Source: Paraburkholderia translucens (GTDB lineage: Bacteria > Pseudomonadota > Gammaproteobacteria > Burkholderiales > Burkholderiaceae). From it: DNA of 64,000 bases. Both the position numbers and the translations under genes were made by a program. Each line of letters opens with the position of its first letter. Positions within the stretch are counted from its first letter, which is position 1. The stretch spans positions 62,001-126,000 of the forward strand of contig NZ_JAJITC010000011.1 of NCBI RefSeq assembly GCF_020881035.1. Direction: 5' to 3'. This document shows, in pieces, positions 53,299 through 62,223 of this stretch. Under the pieces are notes generated by a model. It was given only the letters and a program-made list of their open reading frames with translations, made no database searches and was not told where the DNA came from.

Positions 53299-53754
53299 AT
53301 GAATCGTTTAGCCAAATTTCTTCCCCTCGAGAACGTCGTCATCGGACTATCGGTCACCAGCAAGAAACGCGTGTTCGAGCAAGCGGGCCTGATCTTCGAG
53401 AACCAGAACGGCATCGCCCGCAGTACCGTCACTGACAATCTTTTTGCGCGAGAACGACTCGGCTCCACCGGGCTCGGCGAAGGCGTCGCGATTCCGCACG
53501 GGCGGATCAAGGGCCTCAAGCAGCCGCTCGCCGCATTCGTCAGACTCGCCGAACCTATCCCCTTCGAAGCACCGGACGGCCAGCCGGTAGCGCTGCTGAT
53601 CTTCCTGCTGGTCCCCGAACAGGCCACTCAACAGCACCTCGAAATTCTTTCCGAGATCGCGCAGCTGCTTTCCGATCGCGACGCCCGCGAGCGGTTGCAC
53701 ACTGAAGAAGACCGCGAATCGTTGCATCGCCTGCTCACTCAGTGGCAACCTTGA
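53299..53754 (+). CDS. ptsN: PtsN, nitrogen PTS EIIA component
   Basis: A 151-residue EIIA-Ntr protein. The phospho-accepting histidine is in GVAIPHGRIKGL near residue 67. It is the terminal phosphate carrier of PTS-Ntr and regulates K+ transport and other targets. The ATG at 53299 fits the family start; an in-frame ATG 60 bases upstream is less likely. The following hprK gene fits the known ptsN-hprK-rapZ arrangement. Confidence 0.95.
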   Translation: MNRLAKFLPLENVVIGLSVTSKKRVFEQAGLIFENQNGIARSTVTDNLFARERLGSTGLGEGVAIPHGRIKGLKQPLAAFVRLAEPIPFEAPDGQPVALLIFLLVPEQATQQHLEILSEIAQLLSDRDARERLHTEEDRESLHRLLTQWQP

Positions 53755-53834
53755 TGCAACGGCGGCGGTCGTTCGTACGCGCGCACGCACGCAAGTAAGG
53801 CCCGGCAAGCGGCTCAAACTGGAGTCACTGACTC

Positions 53835-54803
53835 ATGGATACGTCCAGCATCAACGCCCAGAGCATTTTCGACGACAACGCCGCCATGCTGAAGCTCAGC
53901 TGGCTCACGGGGCATGAAGGCTGGGAGCGCGGCTTTTCTTCGGAATCGGTCGCCAATGCCACCTCGAGCGCCGATCTCGTCGGCCACCTGAACCTGATCC
54001 ACCCGAACCGGATCCAGGTGCTCGGCGACGCTGAAATCGACTACTACAAACGTCAGACCGATGAAGACCGCTCGCGCCACATGGCGGAGCTGATCGCGCT
54101 CGAGCCACCGTTTCTCGTCGTTGCGGGGGGAGTCGCCGCGCCGCCGGAGCTGGTGCTGCGCTGCACGCGCTCGTCGACGCCACTGTTCACGACGCCGACC
54201 TCGGCGGCCGCGGTGATCGATAGCCTGCGTCTTTACATGTCGCGCATTCTCGCGCCACGCGCGACGCTGCATGGCGTATTTCTGGACATCCTCGGCATGG
54301 GCGTGCTGCTGACCGGCGACTCGGGACTCGGCAAAAGCGAACTCGGCCTCGAGCTGATCAGCCGCGGCCACGGTCTCGTCGCCGACGACGCGGTCGACTT
54401 CGTGCGCCTCGGCCCGGACTTCGTCGAAGGACGCTGTCCGCCGCTCCTGCAGAACCTGCTCGAAGTGCGCGGCCTGGGTCTGCTCGACATCAAAACGATC
54501 TTCGGCGAAACGGCGGTACGCCGGAAAATGAAGCTCAAGCTGATCGTGCAACTGGTGCGCCGTCCCGACGGCGAGTTCCAGCGGCTGCCGCTGGAAAGCC
54601 AGACCGTCGACGTGCTCGGCCTGCCGATCAGCAAGGTGACGATCCAGGTGGCCGCGGGCCGCAACCTCGCGGTGCTGGTCGAAGCGGCCGTGCGCAACAC
54701 GATCCTCCAGCTGCGCGGCATCGACACGCTGCGCGACTTCATGGATCGGCAACGTCTCGCGATGCAAGATCCCGATAGCCAGTTTCCCGGCAAACTGATC
54801 TAA
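53835..54803 (+). CDS. hprK: HPr kinase/phosphorylase
   Basis: A 322-residue bifunctional enzyme that phosphorylates HPr on serine and can reverse it. The Walker A motif GDSGLGKSELGLEL is near residue 160, with the HprK signature EVRGLGLLDIKTIFG near residue 210. The N-terminal domain covers about 10-135. It suggests HPr control in an organism that probably lacks a full sugar PTS. An 80-base gap follows ptsN. Confidence 0.95.
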   Translation: MDTSSINAQSIFDDNAAMLKLSWLTGHEGWERGFSSESVANATSSADLVGHLNLIHPNRIQVLGDAEIDYYKRQTDEDRSRHMAELIALEPPFLVVAGGVAAPPELVLRCTRSSTPLFTTPTSAAAVIDSLRLYMSRILAPRATLHGVFLDILGMGVLLTGDSGLGKSELGLELISRGHGLVADDAVDFVRLGPDFVEGRCPPLLQNLLEVRGLGLLDIKTIFGETAVRRKMKLKLIVQLVRRPDGEFQRLPLESQTVDVLGLPISKVTIQVAAGRNLAVLVEAAVRNTILQLRGIDTLRDFMDRQRLAMQDPDSQFPGKLI

Positions 54804-54871
54804 GCCAGCCGCAGCGCCATGAAGCGCCCGTAGAAGGCCGGCCGCGGGCACGCGCACGGAGCCCCAGATGC

Positions 54872-54877
54872 TATGAT
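54872..54877 (+). promoter_or_regulatory. Extended -10 element of rapZ
   Basis: TGCTATGAT at 54869-54877 contains TATGAT with an upstream TG, which fits an extended -10. Transcription would begin about 18 bases before the rapZ ATG. Confidence 0.4.
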
Positions 54878-54901
54878 GAAATCTACGCTTTCGACGACTC
54901 C

Positions 54902-55795
54902 ATGCGCATAATTCTGATCACCGGTATATCCGGCTCCGGCAAGTCGGTTGCCCTGAACGCGCTCGAAGACGCGGGCTATTACTGCGTCGACAATCTGCCG
55001 CCGCGTTTTCTGCAGCAACTCGCTACCTACCTCGCCGCGGACGGCCAGGATCGTCTCGCGGTCGCGATCGACGCGCGCTCCGGTTCGTCGCTCGACGAAA
55101 TGCCAGCGATGATCCGCGACCTCAAGCGCTCGCACGACGTGCGTGTGCTGTTTCTCAGCGCGAGCACGCAGTCGCTGATTCAACGCTTTTCCGAAACGCG
55201 TCGCCGCCATCCCCTATCCGGCTCGCCCGCGCACGACGCAGACGTGGGCCTGCTCACGTCGCTCGCCGAAGCGATCGAGCGCGAGCGCGAACTAGTCGCG
55301 GGCCTGGCGGAATTCGGCCATCAGATCGACACGAGCAATCTGCGCGCGAACGTGCTGCGCGCGTGGGTCAAGCGCTTCATCGAACAGGAGGATGCGGGGC
55401 TCGTGCTGATGTTCGAGTCGTTCGGCTTCAAGCGCGGCATACCGCTCGACGCGGATTTCGTATTCGATGTGCGCACGCTGCCGAATCCATACTACGATCA
55501 TGAATTGAGGCCGCTCACCGGCCTCGACAAACCGGTGATGGATTTTCTCGATGCGCAGCCTGTTGTCCACGAGATGATCGACGACATCGAGAAGTATCTG
55601 TCCAAGTGGCTGCCGCATTTCCGCGACGACAATCGCAGCTACCTGACCGTCGCAATCGGCTGCACAGGCGGCCAGCACCGCTCGGTATTCATCGCGGAGA
55701 CGCTTGCCGCGCGTCTTGCAACATCGGCGAATGTGATTGTGCGGCACCGCGATGCGCCGGTCGACGTCGGCGATTCATCGAAGCTGGTGGCTTAA
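54902..55795 (+). CDS. rapZ: RapZ, RNase adapter / nucleotide-binding protein
   Basis: A 297-residue RapZ/YvcJ-family P-loop protein. Walker A is GISGSGKSVA near residue 8. The C-terminal region has the conserved AIGCTGGQHRSVFIAE segment near residue 258. In E. coli RapZ directs RNase E to the GlmZ small RNA and so controls glucosamine-6-phosphate synthase; whether an equivalent RNA exists here is unknown. The gene lies 98 bases after hprK. Confidence 0.95.
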   Translation: MRIILITGISGSGKSVALNALEDAGYYCVDNLPPRFLQQLATYLAADGQDRLAVAIDARSGSSLDEMPAMIRDLKRSHDVRVLFLSASTQSLIQRFSETRRRHPLSGSPAHDADVGLLTSLAEAIERERELVAGLAEFGHQIDTSNLRANVLRAWVKRFIEQEDAGLVLMFESFGFKRGIPLDADFVFDVRTLPNPYYDHELRPLTGLDKPVMDFLDAQPVVHEMIDDIEKYLSKWLPHFRDDNRSYLTVAIGCTGGQHRSVFIAETLAARLATSANVIVRHRDAPVDVGDSSKLVA

Positions 55796-55834
55796 CCGGC
55801 CGCATCGCGCGGCCTTAACCCGAAGCGTTGCGCC

Positions 55835-56470
55835 ATGTCCTCTACGCCTACCGTGTACGCCGATTTGCCGCTGTTTCCGCTGCACACGGTGCTGTTTCCC
55901 GATGGCTTGCTGCCGCTCAAAATCTTCGAAGCACGCTACCTCGACATGGCGCGCGACTGTCTGCGCGAAAAGACGGCGTTCGGCGTGTGCTTGCTGAAAA
56001 GCGGCGCTGAAGTCGCGCGGGACGAAGAACCTTCGGTGCCCGAAACGATCGGCTGTCTCGCCGAAATCGAAGAATGCGACGTCGAGGCGTTCGGCATGCT
56101 GCTGATCCGCGCGCGCGGCACAAAGCGCTTTCGTCTGCTGTCGCATCGCGTCGAAGCAAGCGGACTGCTGGTCGGGATGGCCGAGCCGCTAGCCGACGAC
56201 TTGCCGCTCGAAGGCAACGAGCTATTGGCCAAATTCGGCGCGTGCGCGGAAGTGCTGGAGCGGATCATCGCAACGATCCGCGAACGAGCTCCGGACAGCC
56301 TGCCGTTCGCGGAGCCATTCCGGCTCGACGACCCTTCCTGGGTATCGAACCGTCTCGCCGAGGTGTTGCCGATTGCGCTGCGCACGCGGCAAAAGCTGAT
56401 GGAACTGACCGATGCCGGCGCGCGCATCGACGTCGTGCATCACTACATGCAGCAGCATCAGTTGCTGTGA
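55835..56470 (+). CDS. LON substrate-binding (N-terminal) domain protein
   Basis: A 211-residue protein consisting of a LON_substr_bdg domain only, without ATPase or protease parts. Typical features: LPLFPLHTVLFPDGLLPLKI near residue 9, FEARYLDM and FGVCLL. Function is unknown; such stand-alone proteins may bind misfolded or regulatory peptides. It is close to rapZ (39-base gap). Confidence 0.87.
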   Translation: MSSTPTVYADLPLFPLHTVLFPDGLLPLKIFEARYLDMARDCLREKTAFGVCLLKSGAEVARDEEPSVPETIGCLAEIEECDVEAFGMLLIRARGTKRFRLLSHRVEASGLLVGMAEPLADDLPLEGNELLAKFGACAEVLERIIATIRERAPDSLPFAEPFRLDDPSWVSNRLAEVLPIALRTRQKLMELTDAGARIDVVHHYMQQHQLL

Positions 56471-56527
56471 AGTGTTAGTGGCGGCCGCACACAACGCACG
56501 TCGCCCACGCAACGCCGCCTGTTCCCG

Positions 56528-57661
56528 CTAGATCAACGAACCACCCAGGCTGGCGAGCAGCTTGCGCACCGGCGCTGGCACACCGAACGAATCCAGATCA
56601 CTGAGCGCAACCCACGCGGTGTCCGTATCGTTGAGCGCGGCCAGTGCGCCGACACCGCGATCGAGTTCGGCGAGCCGCGGTTCGATATCCAGCTTGAAAT
56701 GCGTGAAGACGTGCGAAAACGACGCGAGCGCAGACACATCGCCGTCGCTGCCGAACGCCCGCGCCCGCTCGGCGAGCGAAGCTTCATCGGCGGCTTCGGG
56801 CAGACTCCACAGACCGCCCCAGATGCCCGACGGCGGACGCCGCTCGAGCATCACCGCGTTGCCGTCGCGCAGCACCAGCATCCATGTGCGGCGCGTCGGT
56901 ACTGCTTTCTTCGGCCGCGCGGCCGGCAATTCGCGCTGCCGTCCGGTGACGTTGGCGACGCAGTCGGGCGCGAACGGACAGCGCGCGCAGTCGGGTTTGC
57001 CGCGTACGCACAAGGTCGCGCCGAGGTCCATCAAACCCTGCGTGTACGCGCCGACGTCCGCGTTCGGCGCATTCGACGGCAGCAGCGATTCCGCCAGCGT
57101 CCACATCGCGTTCTCGACTTTCTTCTCGCCCGGAAAACCCTCGACGCCAAACACGCGCGCAAGCACGCGCTTCACGTTGCCGTCGAGGATCGTCGCGCGC
57201 GCGCCGAACGCGAACGACGCGATCGCCGCAGCCGTCGAACGACCAATGCCGGGCAAGTCGGCGAGTTCCTCGACCGACGCCGGAAACGCGCCGCCATGCC
57301 GCTCGACCACGACCTGCGCGCAGCGATGCAGATTGCGCGCGCGCGTGTAGTAGCCAAGGCCGGCCCACAGCGCCATCACGTCATCGGACGGCGCAGCGGC
57401 GAGCGCGGCGACATGCGGGAAACGCGCGAGAAATTTCGCGTAGTACGGAATCACCGTCGAGACCTGGGTCTGCTGCAGCATGATTTCGGACAGCCAGATG
57501 CGATACGGATCGCGCGTGTTTTGCCACGGCAGATCGTGGCGGCCATGCCGGCGTTGCCACGCGATCAGGCGCGCGGAAAAATCGGGCATAGGAGGAAATG
57601 CGGGTGTAGCGTCGGACGCGCCGGAGCGCGCTTTGGTCGTTGGAGTCAGGCGGGAAGGCAT
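56528..57661 (-). CDS. mutY: MutY, adenine DNA glycosylase
   Basis: A 377-residue base-excision enzyme that removes adenine opposite 8-oxoguanine. Catalytic glutamate in WLSEIMLQQTQV near residue 65, helix-hairpin-helix LADLPGIGRSTAAAIASFA, catalytic aspartate in ILDGNVKRV, and a 4Fe-4S cluster with spacing C-x6-C-x2-C-x5-C (CVRGKPDCARCPFAPDC). A C-terminal Nudix-like domain starts near residue 260. I chose ATG 57661, seven bases after the mutM stop; ATG 57589 is possible (353 residues, nearer the usual 350). Together with mutM it forms the GO system. Confidence 0.95.
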   Translation of the reverse strand: MPSRLTPTTKARSGASDATPAFPPMPDFSARLIAWQRRHGRHDLPWQNTRDPYRIWLSEIMLQQTQVSTVIPYYAKFLARFPHVAALAAAPSDDVMALWAGLGYYTRARNLHRCAQVVVERHGGAFPASVEELADLPGIGRSTAAAIASFAFGARATILDGNVKRVLARVFGVEGFPGEKKVENAMWTLAESLLPSNAPNADVGAYTQGLMDLGATLCVRGKPDCARCPFAPDCVANVTGRQRELPAARPKKAVPTRRTWMLVLRDGNAVMLERRPPSGIWGGLWSLPEAADEASLAERARAFGSDGDVSALASFSHVFTHFKLDIEPRLAELDRGVGALAALNDTDTAWVALSDLDSFGVPAPVRKLLASLGGSLI

Positions 57662-57668
57662 CGGGAAT

Positions 57669-58499
57669 CTAGCGCTGGCAGGTAGGACAGTAGTACGTGG
57701 AGCGCTGTCCCTGCACGATCTGTTTGATTGGGGTTCCACACACGCGGCATGGCAGGCCCGCGCGATCATAGACGAAGTAGTCGAGCTGGAAATAGCCGCT
57801 TTCGCCATCGCTGCCGACGAAATCGCGCAACGTGCTGCCGCCCTTGTCGATCGCGGCGGCGAGCGTGACGCGCACGGCATCGGCCAGCAGTTCGTAACGC
57901 ACGAGCGATACGCGGCCCGCCGCGGTGGTCGGCCGAATGCCCGCGCGAAAAAGACTCTCCGACGCGTAAATGTTGCCCACGCCGACGACAATCTCCCCCG
58001 CCAGCAGCGCCTGCTTCACCGACACCTTGCGCCCGCGCGTCAACCGATACAGCAGCGCGCCGGAAAACGCCGGCGAGAAAGGCTCGGCGCCAAGGCTCGC
58101 GAGCAGCGGATGTTCGAGAATGTCGCCTGCTTCTCGCGGATGCCACAGCACGGCGCCAAACCGACGCGGATCGCGATAGCGCAGGATGAAGTCGTCGAAG
58201 ATCCAGTCGACGTGATCGTGCTTCGCCGCGGCCGGCGGATGCGGCACATGACGCAGCACGCGCAACGTGCCCGTCATGCCGAGGTGCACGATGAGCCATC
58301 CCGCGTCGATTTCGAACAGCAGGTACTTGCCGCGCCGCTCGACCTTGCGGACCACATGCCCGCGCAAGGTTTTCGCGAGGTCGGCCGGAATCGGCCAGCG
58401 CAGCGCGGCCGTCCGCACGTCGACGCGCTCAACTCTTCGCCCGGACACATACGGTTCGATCCCTCGTCGGGTAACCTCGACTTCTGGCAACTCTGGCAT
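57669..58499 (-). CDS. mutM: MutM, formamidopyrimidine-DNA glycosylase
   Basis: A 276-residue bifunctional glycosylase/AP lyase that removes 8-oxoguanine. The N-terminal MPELPEVE carries the catalytic proline and glutamate. K57-type lysine lies in RRGKYLLF. A C-terminal zinc finger with CRVCG and CPTCQR closes the chain. The ATG at 58499 fits the family start. Seven bases separate it from mutY, so the two are co-transcribed. Confidence 0.97.
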   Translation of the reverse strand: MPELPEVEVTRRGIEPYVSGRRVERVDVRTAALRWPIPADLAKTLRGHVVRKVERRGKYLLFEIDAGWLIVHLGMTGTLRVLRHVPHPPAAAKHDHVDWIFDDFILRYRDPRRFGAVLWHPREAGDILEHPLLASLGAEPFSPAFSGALLYRLTRGRKVSVKQALLAGEIVVGVGNIYASESLFRAGIRPTTAAGRVSLVRYELLADAVRVTLAAAIDKGGSTLRDFVGSDGESGYFQLDYFVYDRAGLPCRVCGTPIKQIVQGQRSTYYCPTCQR

Positions 58500-58539
58500 G
58501 TCTGATTGGTCTGCTGCTTGCGTGGGTGGTTGTGCGCGT

Positions 58540-58561
58540 ATTGTAGCGAGCGCGTTACAAT
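58540..58561. promoter_or_regulatory. Divergent overlapping -10 elements, mutM and TPR gene
   Basis: ATTGTA (58540-58545) read on the minus strand is TACAAT, a -10 for mutM (leader about 34 bases). TACAAT (58556-58561) on the plus strand is a -10 for the TPR gene (leader about 19 bases). The two form an inverted repeat, ATTGTA-N10-TACAAT. -35 elements are weak on both sides. Confidence 0.45.
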
Positions 58562-58586
58562 CGACCGAAACATTGAACGGATTTCC

Positions 58587-60428
58587 ATGAACGTGTCCTT
58601 CGTGAAGCTGCATTCAAAGCGCCGCGCGCGCGTGTCCAACGTGCCGCTCGCCGTATCCGCGCGCCGGATGCTCGGCGCGGCCGCGCTCGCCTTGTGGGCG
58701 CTAGCCGCCGTGCCCGCGCATGCGCAGGACCCGTCACCGGATTCCGACGACACGTCGGTCACGATGCCGGACTCGCTGGGCCCCTCGACGCCGGAAGAAG
58801 AAAAGTCGCTGCCCGACGTGCCGCTGTCGAGCCAGATCGTCTTCCAGGTGCTGGCCGCCGAAATTGCGCTGCAACGCGACCAGCCGGCGCCCGCCTACCA
58901 GACCTATCTCGCGCTCGCACGCGATACCCACGACCCGCGTATGGCGCAGCGCGCCACTGAAATCGCGCTGGCCGCGCAGAGTCCGTCGGACGCACTGGCC
59001 GCCGCGCAGCTGTGGCAACAGTACGCGCCCAGCTCCGAGCGCGCCGCGCAGCTCGACGCGTCGCTGCTCGTGCTGTCGGGCAAGCCCGACGATGCGTCAC
59101 CGATCCTGTCGCAAGAACTCGCGAAAGTACCTGACGAGAATCGCGGTAGCGCGGTTCTCGCACTGCAATTGCTGCTGTCGCACGGCCCGAACCGCGTCGG
59201 CGGCCTGCATGTGTTGCAGGACCTGCTGAAGAACGATATGAACCGGCCGGAAGCGCAACTTGCAATCGCGCGCCAGCAGCTGCTGGCCGACGACGCGCCG
59301 GGTGCGCGCAAGTCGCTCGAACAGGCGCTGACGATCAAGCCCGACTATCTGCCGGCCGCGCTGATGCTGTCGCAGATGGGTCCGGAAGAGCGCAAGGAAG
59401 GCATCGCGTCGCTTGAAAAGTACGTGCAGCAGAATCCGAAATCGCACGACGCGCGGCTCGCGCTTGCGCAGATGTATCTCGCGAGCGACCGTCTCGACGA
59501 CGCGCAGAAGCAGTTCGAGATCATGCGCAAGGCCAACTCCAACGACCTGACGCCGCTGATGGCCCTCGCGCTGATCAAGATCCAGCAGAAGAATCTCGCC
59601 GAAGCGCAGACGTATCTGACGCAGTACGCGCAGCAGGCCGAGAAGACACCGGGCGCCGACGCGGGCCAGGCCTACATCTATCTCGCGCAGCTGGCGCTCG
59701 AACAGAAGAATGAAGCGGCCGCGAACGACTGGCTGAACAAGATTTCGCCGGCGAGCCAGCAATACATGGCCGCGCAGATCACGCGCGCGCAACTGCTCGC
59801 CAAACAGGGCAAGACCGACGAGGCGCGCCAGTTGTTGGCCAATCTGCAGACCTCTGATCCGCGCGACGTGGCCCTGATCGCGCGCACCGACGCGGCGATC
59901 CTGTTCGACGCGAAACGCTATTCAGAGGCCGAAGAGCGCCTGCAGCAAGCCACGGCGAACTTCCCCGACGACCCCGACCTCACGTACGACTATGCGATGG
60001 CCGCCGAAAAAACCGGCCATTACGACATCATGGAAGCGCAGTTGCGCAAGCTGATCCAGACGCAACCGGACAACCCGCAGGCGTATAACGCGCTCGGCTA
60101 TTCGCTGGCCGATCGCAACCAACGCCTGACCGAGGCGGATAAGCTGGTCGAGAAGGCATCGTCGCTTGCACCGAACGATGCGTTCATCATGGATAGCGTG
60201 GGGTGGGTCAAATACCGGATGGGCGACACGGCCGATGCGATCAAGCTGTTGCGCAAGGCGTACAGCCTCCAGCCGAACGCCGAAATCGGCGCGCACCTCG
60301 GCGAGGTGTTGTGGAAGGCCGGCGAGCAGGAACAGGCGCGCGCAGCATTCCGCGAAGCGCGCAAGCTCGAACCCGACAACGAGACTCTCGTCAAAACGTT
60401 GCAACGTCTTCAGGTAAACGATCTTTGA
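58587..60428 (+). CDS. TPR-repeat envelope protein upstream of lolB
   Basis: A 613-residue protein with a long signal peptide (about 1-47, ending AAVPAHA) and many tetratricopeptide repeats, for example ARLALAQMYLASDRLDDAQKQ and AYNALGYSLADRNQRLTEAD. TPR proteins act as scaffolds for protein complexes. In many proteobacteria a TPR protein of this sort precedes lolB. The ATG at 58587 fits the signal peptide. Its last base overlaps the lolB start. Probably periplasmic or membrane-linked; the partner is unknown. Confidence 0.88.
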   Translation: MNVSFVKLHSKRRARVSNVPLAVSARRMLGAAALALWALAAVPAHAQDPSPDSDDTSVTMPDSLGPSTPEEEKSLPDVPLSSQIVFQVLAAEIALQRDQPAPAYQTYLALARDTHDPRMAQRATEIALAAQSPSDALAAAQLWQQYAPSSERAAQLDASLLVLSGKPDDASPILSQELAKVPDENRGSAVLALQLLLSHGPNRVGGLHVLQDLLKNDMNRPEAQLAIARQQLLADDAPGARKSLEQALTIKPDYLPAALMLSQMGPEERKEGIASLEKYVQQNPKSHDARLALAQMYLASDRLDDAQKQFEIMRKANSNDLTPLMALALIKIQQKNLAEAQTYLTQYAQQAEKTPGADAGQAYIYLAQLALEQKNEAAANDWLNKISPASQQYMAAQITRAQLLAKQGKTDEARQLLANLQTSDPRDVALIARTDAAILFDAKRYSEAEERLQQATANFPDDPDLTYDYAMAAEKTGHYDIMEAQLRKLIQTQPDNPQAYNALGYSLADRNQRLTEADKLVEKASSLAPNDAFIMDSVGWVKYRMGDTADAIKLLRKAYSLQPNAEIGAHLGEVLWKAGEQEQARAAFREARKLEPDNETLVKTLQRLQVNDL

Positions 60429-61060
60429 TACGTCTTTCCCGTTTGATTACTTGTTCCAAAGCGCCGCGCGGCCTGGCGATCGGCTTTGCAGCGGCAGCGT
60501 TTGTCGTGCTGGCGGGCTGTGCGTCGGTGAAACCTCGGGGGCCGTCCACGTCGAACGCCGCGACTGAAGTCACCGCTCAGACGAGCCGCTCGTATCAGGG
60601 CCGCTTCGCGGTCCAGTACAACGACCAGAACGGCCAGCAGCGCAATGCTTACGGCAATTTCTCGTGGCAGGAAACGGGCGAGACCGTCACGCTGCAATTG
60701 CGCAATCCGCTCGGCCAGACGCTGGCCATCGTGACCTCTTCGCCGGCTTCGGCCACGCTCGAGTTACCGAACCGCCCGCCGCTGACCGCGGATAATGTGT
60801 CTACGCTAATGCAGAACGCACTCGGCTTCGCGCTGCCGGTCGAAGGGCTGCGCTACTGGCTGCAGCCTTCGCCGGCGCCGACGTCACGCGCGGAAACTGA
60901 GAATGATCCCGAGCAACCGTCGCGCCTGAAGCAGATCACCCAGGACGGCTGGACGATCGACTATCTCGCGTACGCCGATGCGCCCGCCAGCGGCGTGAAG
61001 CGCCTCAACCTGAGTCGAGCGGAGCCGCCGCTCGACATCAAGCTCGTGCTGGATCAGTGA
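60425..61060 (+). CDS. lolB: LolB, outer-membrane lipoprotein receptor
   Basis: A 211-residue outer-membrane lipoprotein that accepts lipoproteins from LolA. The lipobox is VLAGC with the modified cysteine C32. Conserved features such as RSYQGRFAVQYNDQNGQQ and SSPASATLELPN follow. The likely start is TTG at 60425, which overlaps the TPR stop (TTGA) and has AGG upstream; no ATG precedes the lipobox at a suitable distance. A hairpin follows the stop. Confidence 0.9.
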   Translation: MIRLSRLITCSKAPRGLAIGFAAAAFVVLAGCASVKPRGPSTSNAATEVTAQTSRSYQGRFAVQYNDQNGQQRNAYGNFSWQETGETVTLQLRNPLGQTLAIVTSSPASATLELPNRPPLTADNVSTLMQNALGFALPVEGLRYWLQPSPAPTSRAETENDPEQPSRLKQITQDGWTIDYLAYADAPASGVKRLNLSRAEPPLDIKLVLDQ

Positions 61061-61069
61061 GTCGTCCTT

Positions 61070-61089
61070 GCCGGGGCTTTCGCCCCGGC
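61070..61089. terminator. Perfect hairpin between lolB and ispE
   Basis: GCCGGGGC (61070-61077), TTTC loop, GCCCCGGC (61082-61089), eight paired bases starting nine bases after the lolB stop. No T-run follows, so it is more likely to be a stabilising or weak terminator element than a strong terminator. Confidence 0.5.
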
Positions 61090-61149
61090 GTCCGCTCACG
61101 TAACCTCGCTAGCCGTTTTGCGCCAGTGTGGCGCATGTAGCCTTCACTC

Positions 61150-62031
61150 ATGATCGAAACAACCGATTCTCTGCGCGACTGCCTCGCGCCAGCGAAACTC
61201 AATCTCTTCCTGCACATCACCGGCCGCAGGCCGGATGGCTATCACACGCTGCAAACGGTCTTCCAGTTGCTCGACTGGGGCGACACGCTGCACTTCACGC
61301 GACGCGACGACGGTCTTATCACGCGGCGCACCGAAATCACTGGCGTGCCGCCCGAGCACGATCTGACGGTGCGTGCTGCGACGCTGCTGAAGACACATAC
61401 TGGCAGCCGCGAAGGCGTGGATATCGAGATCGACAAGCGTCTGCCAATGGGCGCGGGACTCGGTGGCGGCAGCTCCGACGCGGCGACAACGCTGCTCGCG
61501 CTCAATCGCCTGTGGAAGCTCGATCTGCCGCGTCAGGAGTTGCAGGATCTTGCGCTGAAGCTCGGCGCCGATGTGCCTTTCTTTGTATTTGGAAAAAATG
61601 CGTTCGCGGAGGGTGTTGGAGAATCGTTAGACGTTGTACAATTGCCGCCGCGTTACTTCCTGGTAGTGACGCCGAGGGTGCAGGTTCCGACTGCAGCGAT
61701 TTTTTCCGAAAAAACGTTGACAAGAGATACAAAGCCCCTCATAATTACGGACTTTCCTGCAGAACACAGCTGCAACACTGAATGGCCAGAAAGCTTCGGC
61801 CGGAATGACATGCAGCAGGTTGTCGTGGGAAAGTACGCGGAAGTAGCGCAAGTGTTGCGGTGGTTTGAAAACATCGCGCCAGCGCGGATGTCCGGATCGG
61901 GTGCCAGTGTTTTTGTGGCGTTCCACAGTAAAGCCGAAGCAGAAGCGGTTCAAGCCCAGCTGCCAGGTGAATGGAACAGCGCAGTAGCAGCGGGCCTGGA
62001 TCAGCATCCACTCTTTGCTTTCGCGTCATAA
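61150..62031 (+). CDS. ispE: IspE, 4-diphosphocytidyl-2-C-methyl-D-erythritol kinase
   Basis: A 293-residue GHMP kinase of the MEP isoprenoid pathway. CLAPAKLNLFLHITGRRPDG near residue 11 and the ATP loop LPMGAGLGGGSSDAATTL near residue 97 are typical; ARMSGSGASVFV near the end is the third GHMP motif. A small hairpin TGCGCC/GGCGCA lies at 61119-61135, just upstream of the start. The region after about residue 155 is AT-richer than the first half. Confidence 0.95.
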   Translation: MIETTDSLRDCLAPAKLNLFLHITGRRPDGYHTLQTVFQLLDWGDTLHFTRRDDGLITRRTEITGVPPEHDLTVRAATLLKTHTGSREGVDIEIDKRLPMGAGLGGGSSDAATTLLALNRLWKLDLPRQELQDLALKLGADVPFFVFGKNAFAEGVGESLDVVQLPPRYFLVVTPRVQVPTAAIFSEKTLTRDTKPLIITDFPAEHSCNTEWPESFGRNDMQQVVVGKYAEVAQVLRWFENIAPARMSGSGASVFVAFHSKAEAEAVQAQLPGEWNSAVAAGLDQHPLFAFAS

Positions 62032-62083
62032 GTTTTGCATCGTCGAACGAAACTCCACGTTCGGCGGGGCTCAAAGTTAGTGT

Positions 62084-62160
62084 AGGGGAGTCGCCAAGCT
62101 GGTTAAGGCACCGGATTTTGATTCCGGCATGCAAAGGTTCGAATCCTTTCTCCCCTGCCA
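62084..62160 (+). tRNA. tRNA-Gln(TTG)
   Basis: A 77-base cloverleaf: acceptor AGGGGAG pairs with CTCCCCT; anticodon stem CCGGA/TCCGG with loop TTTTGAT, anticodon TTG (reads CAA and CAG as glutamine); T-arm AAAGGTTCGAATCCTTT with the GTTCGAATC core; encoded CCA end. It lies between ispE and prs, a well-known position in betaproteobacteria. Confidence 0.97.
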
Positions 62161-62223
62161 AAAATTCTCGTAGTTCGCTGTAGTTCACATTTCTCTCCCG
62201 CCCCAGCCTGAAGTAGGTGCACG

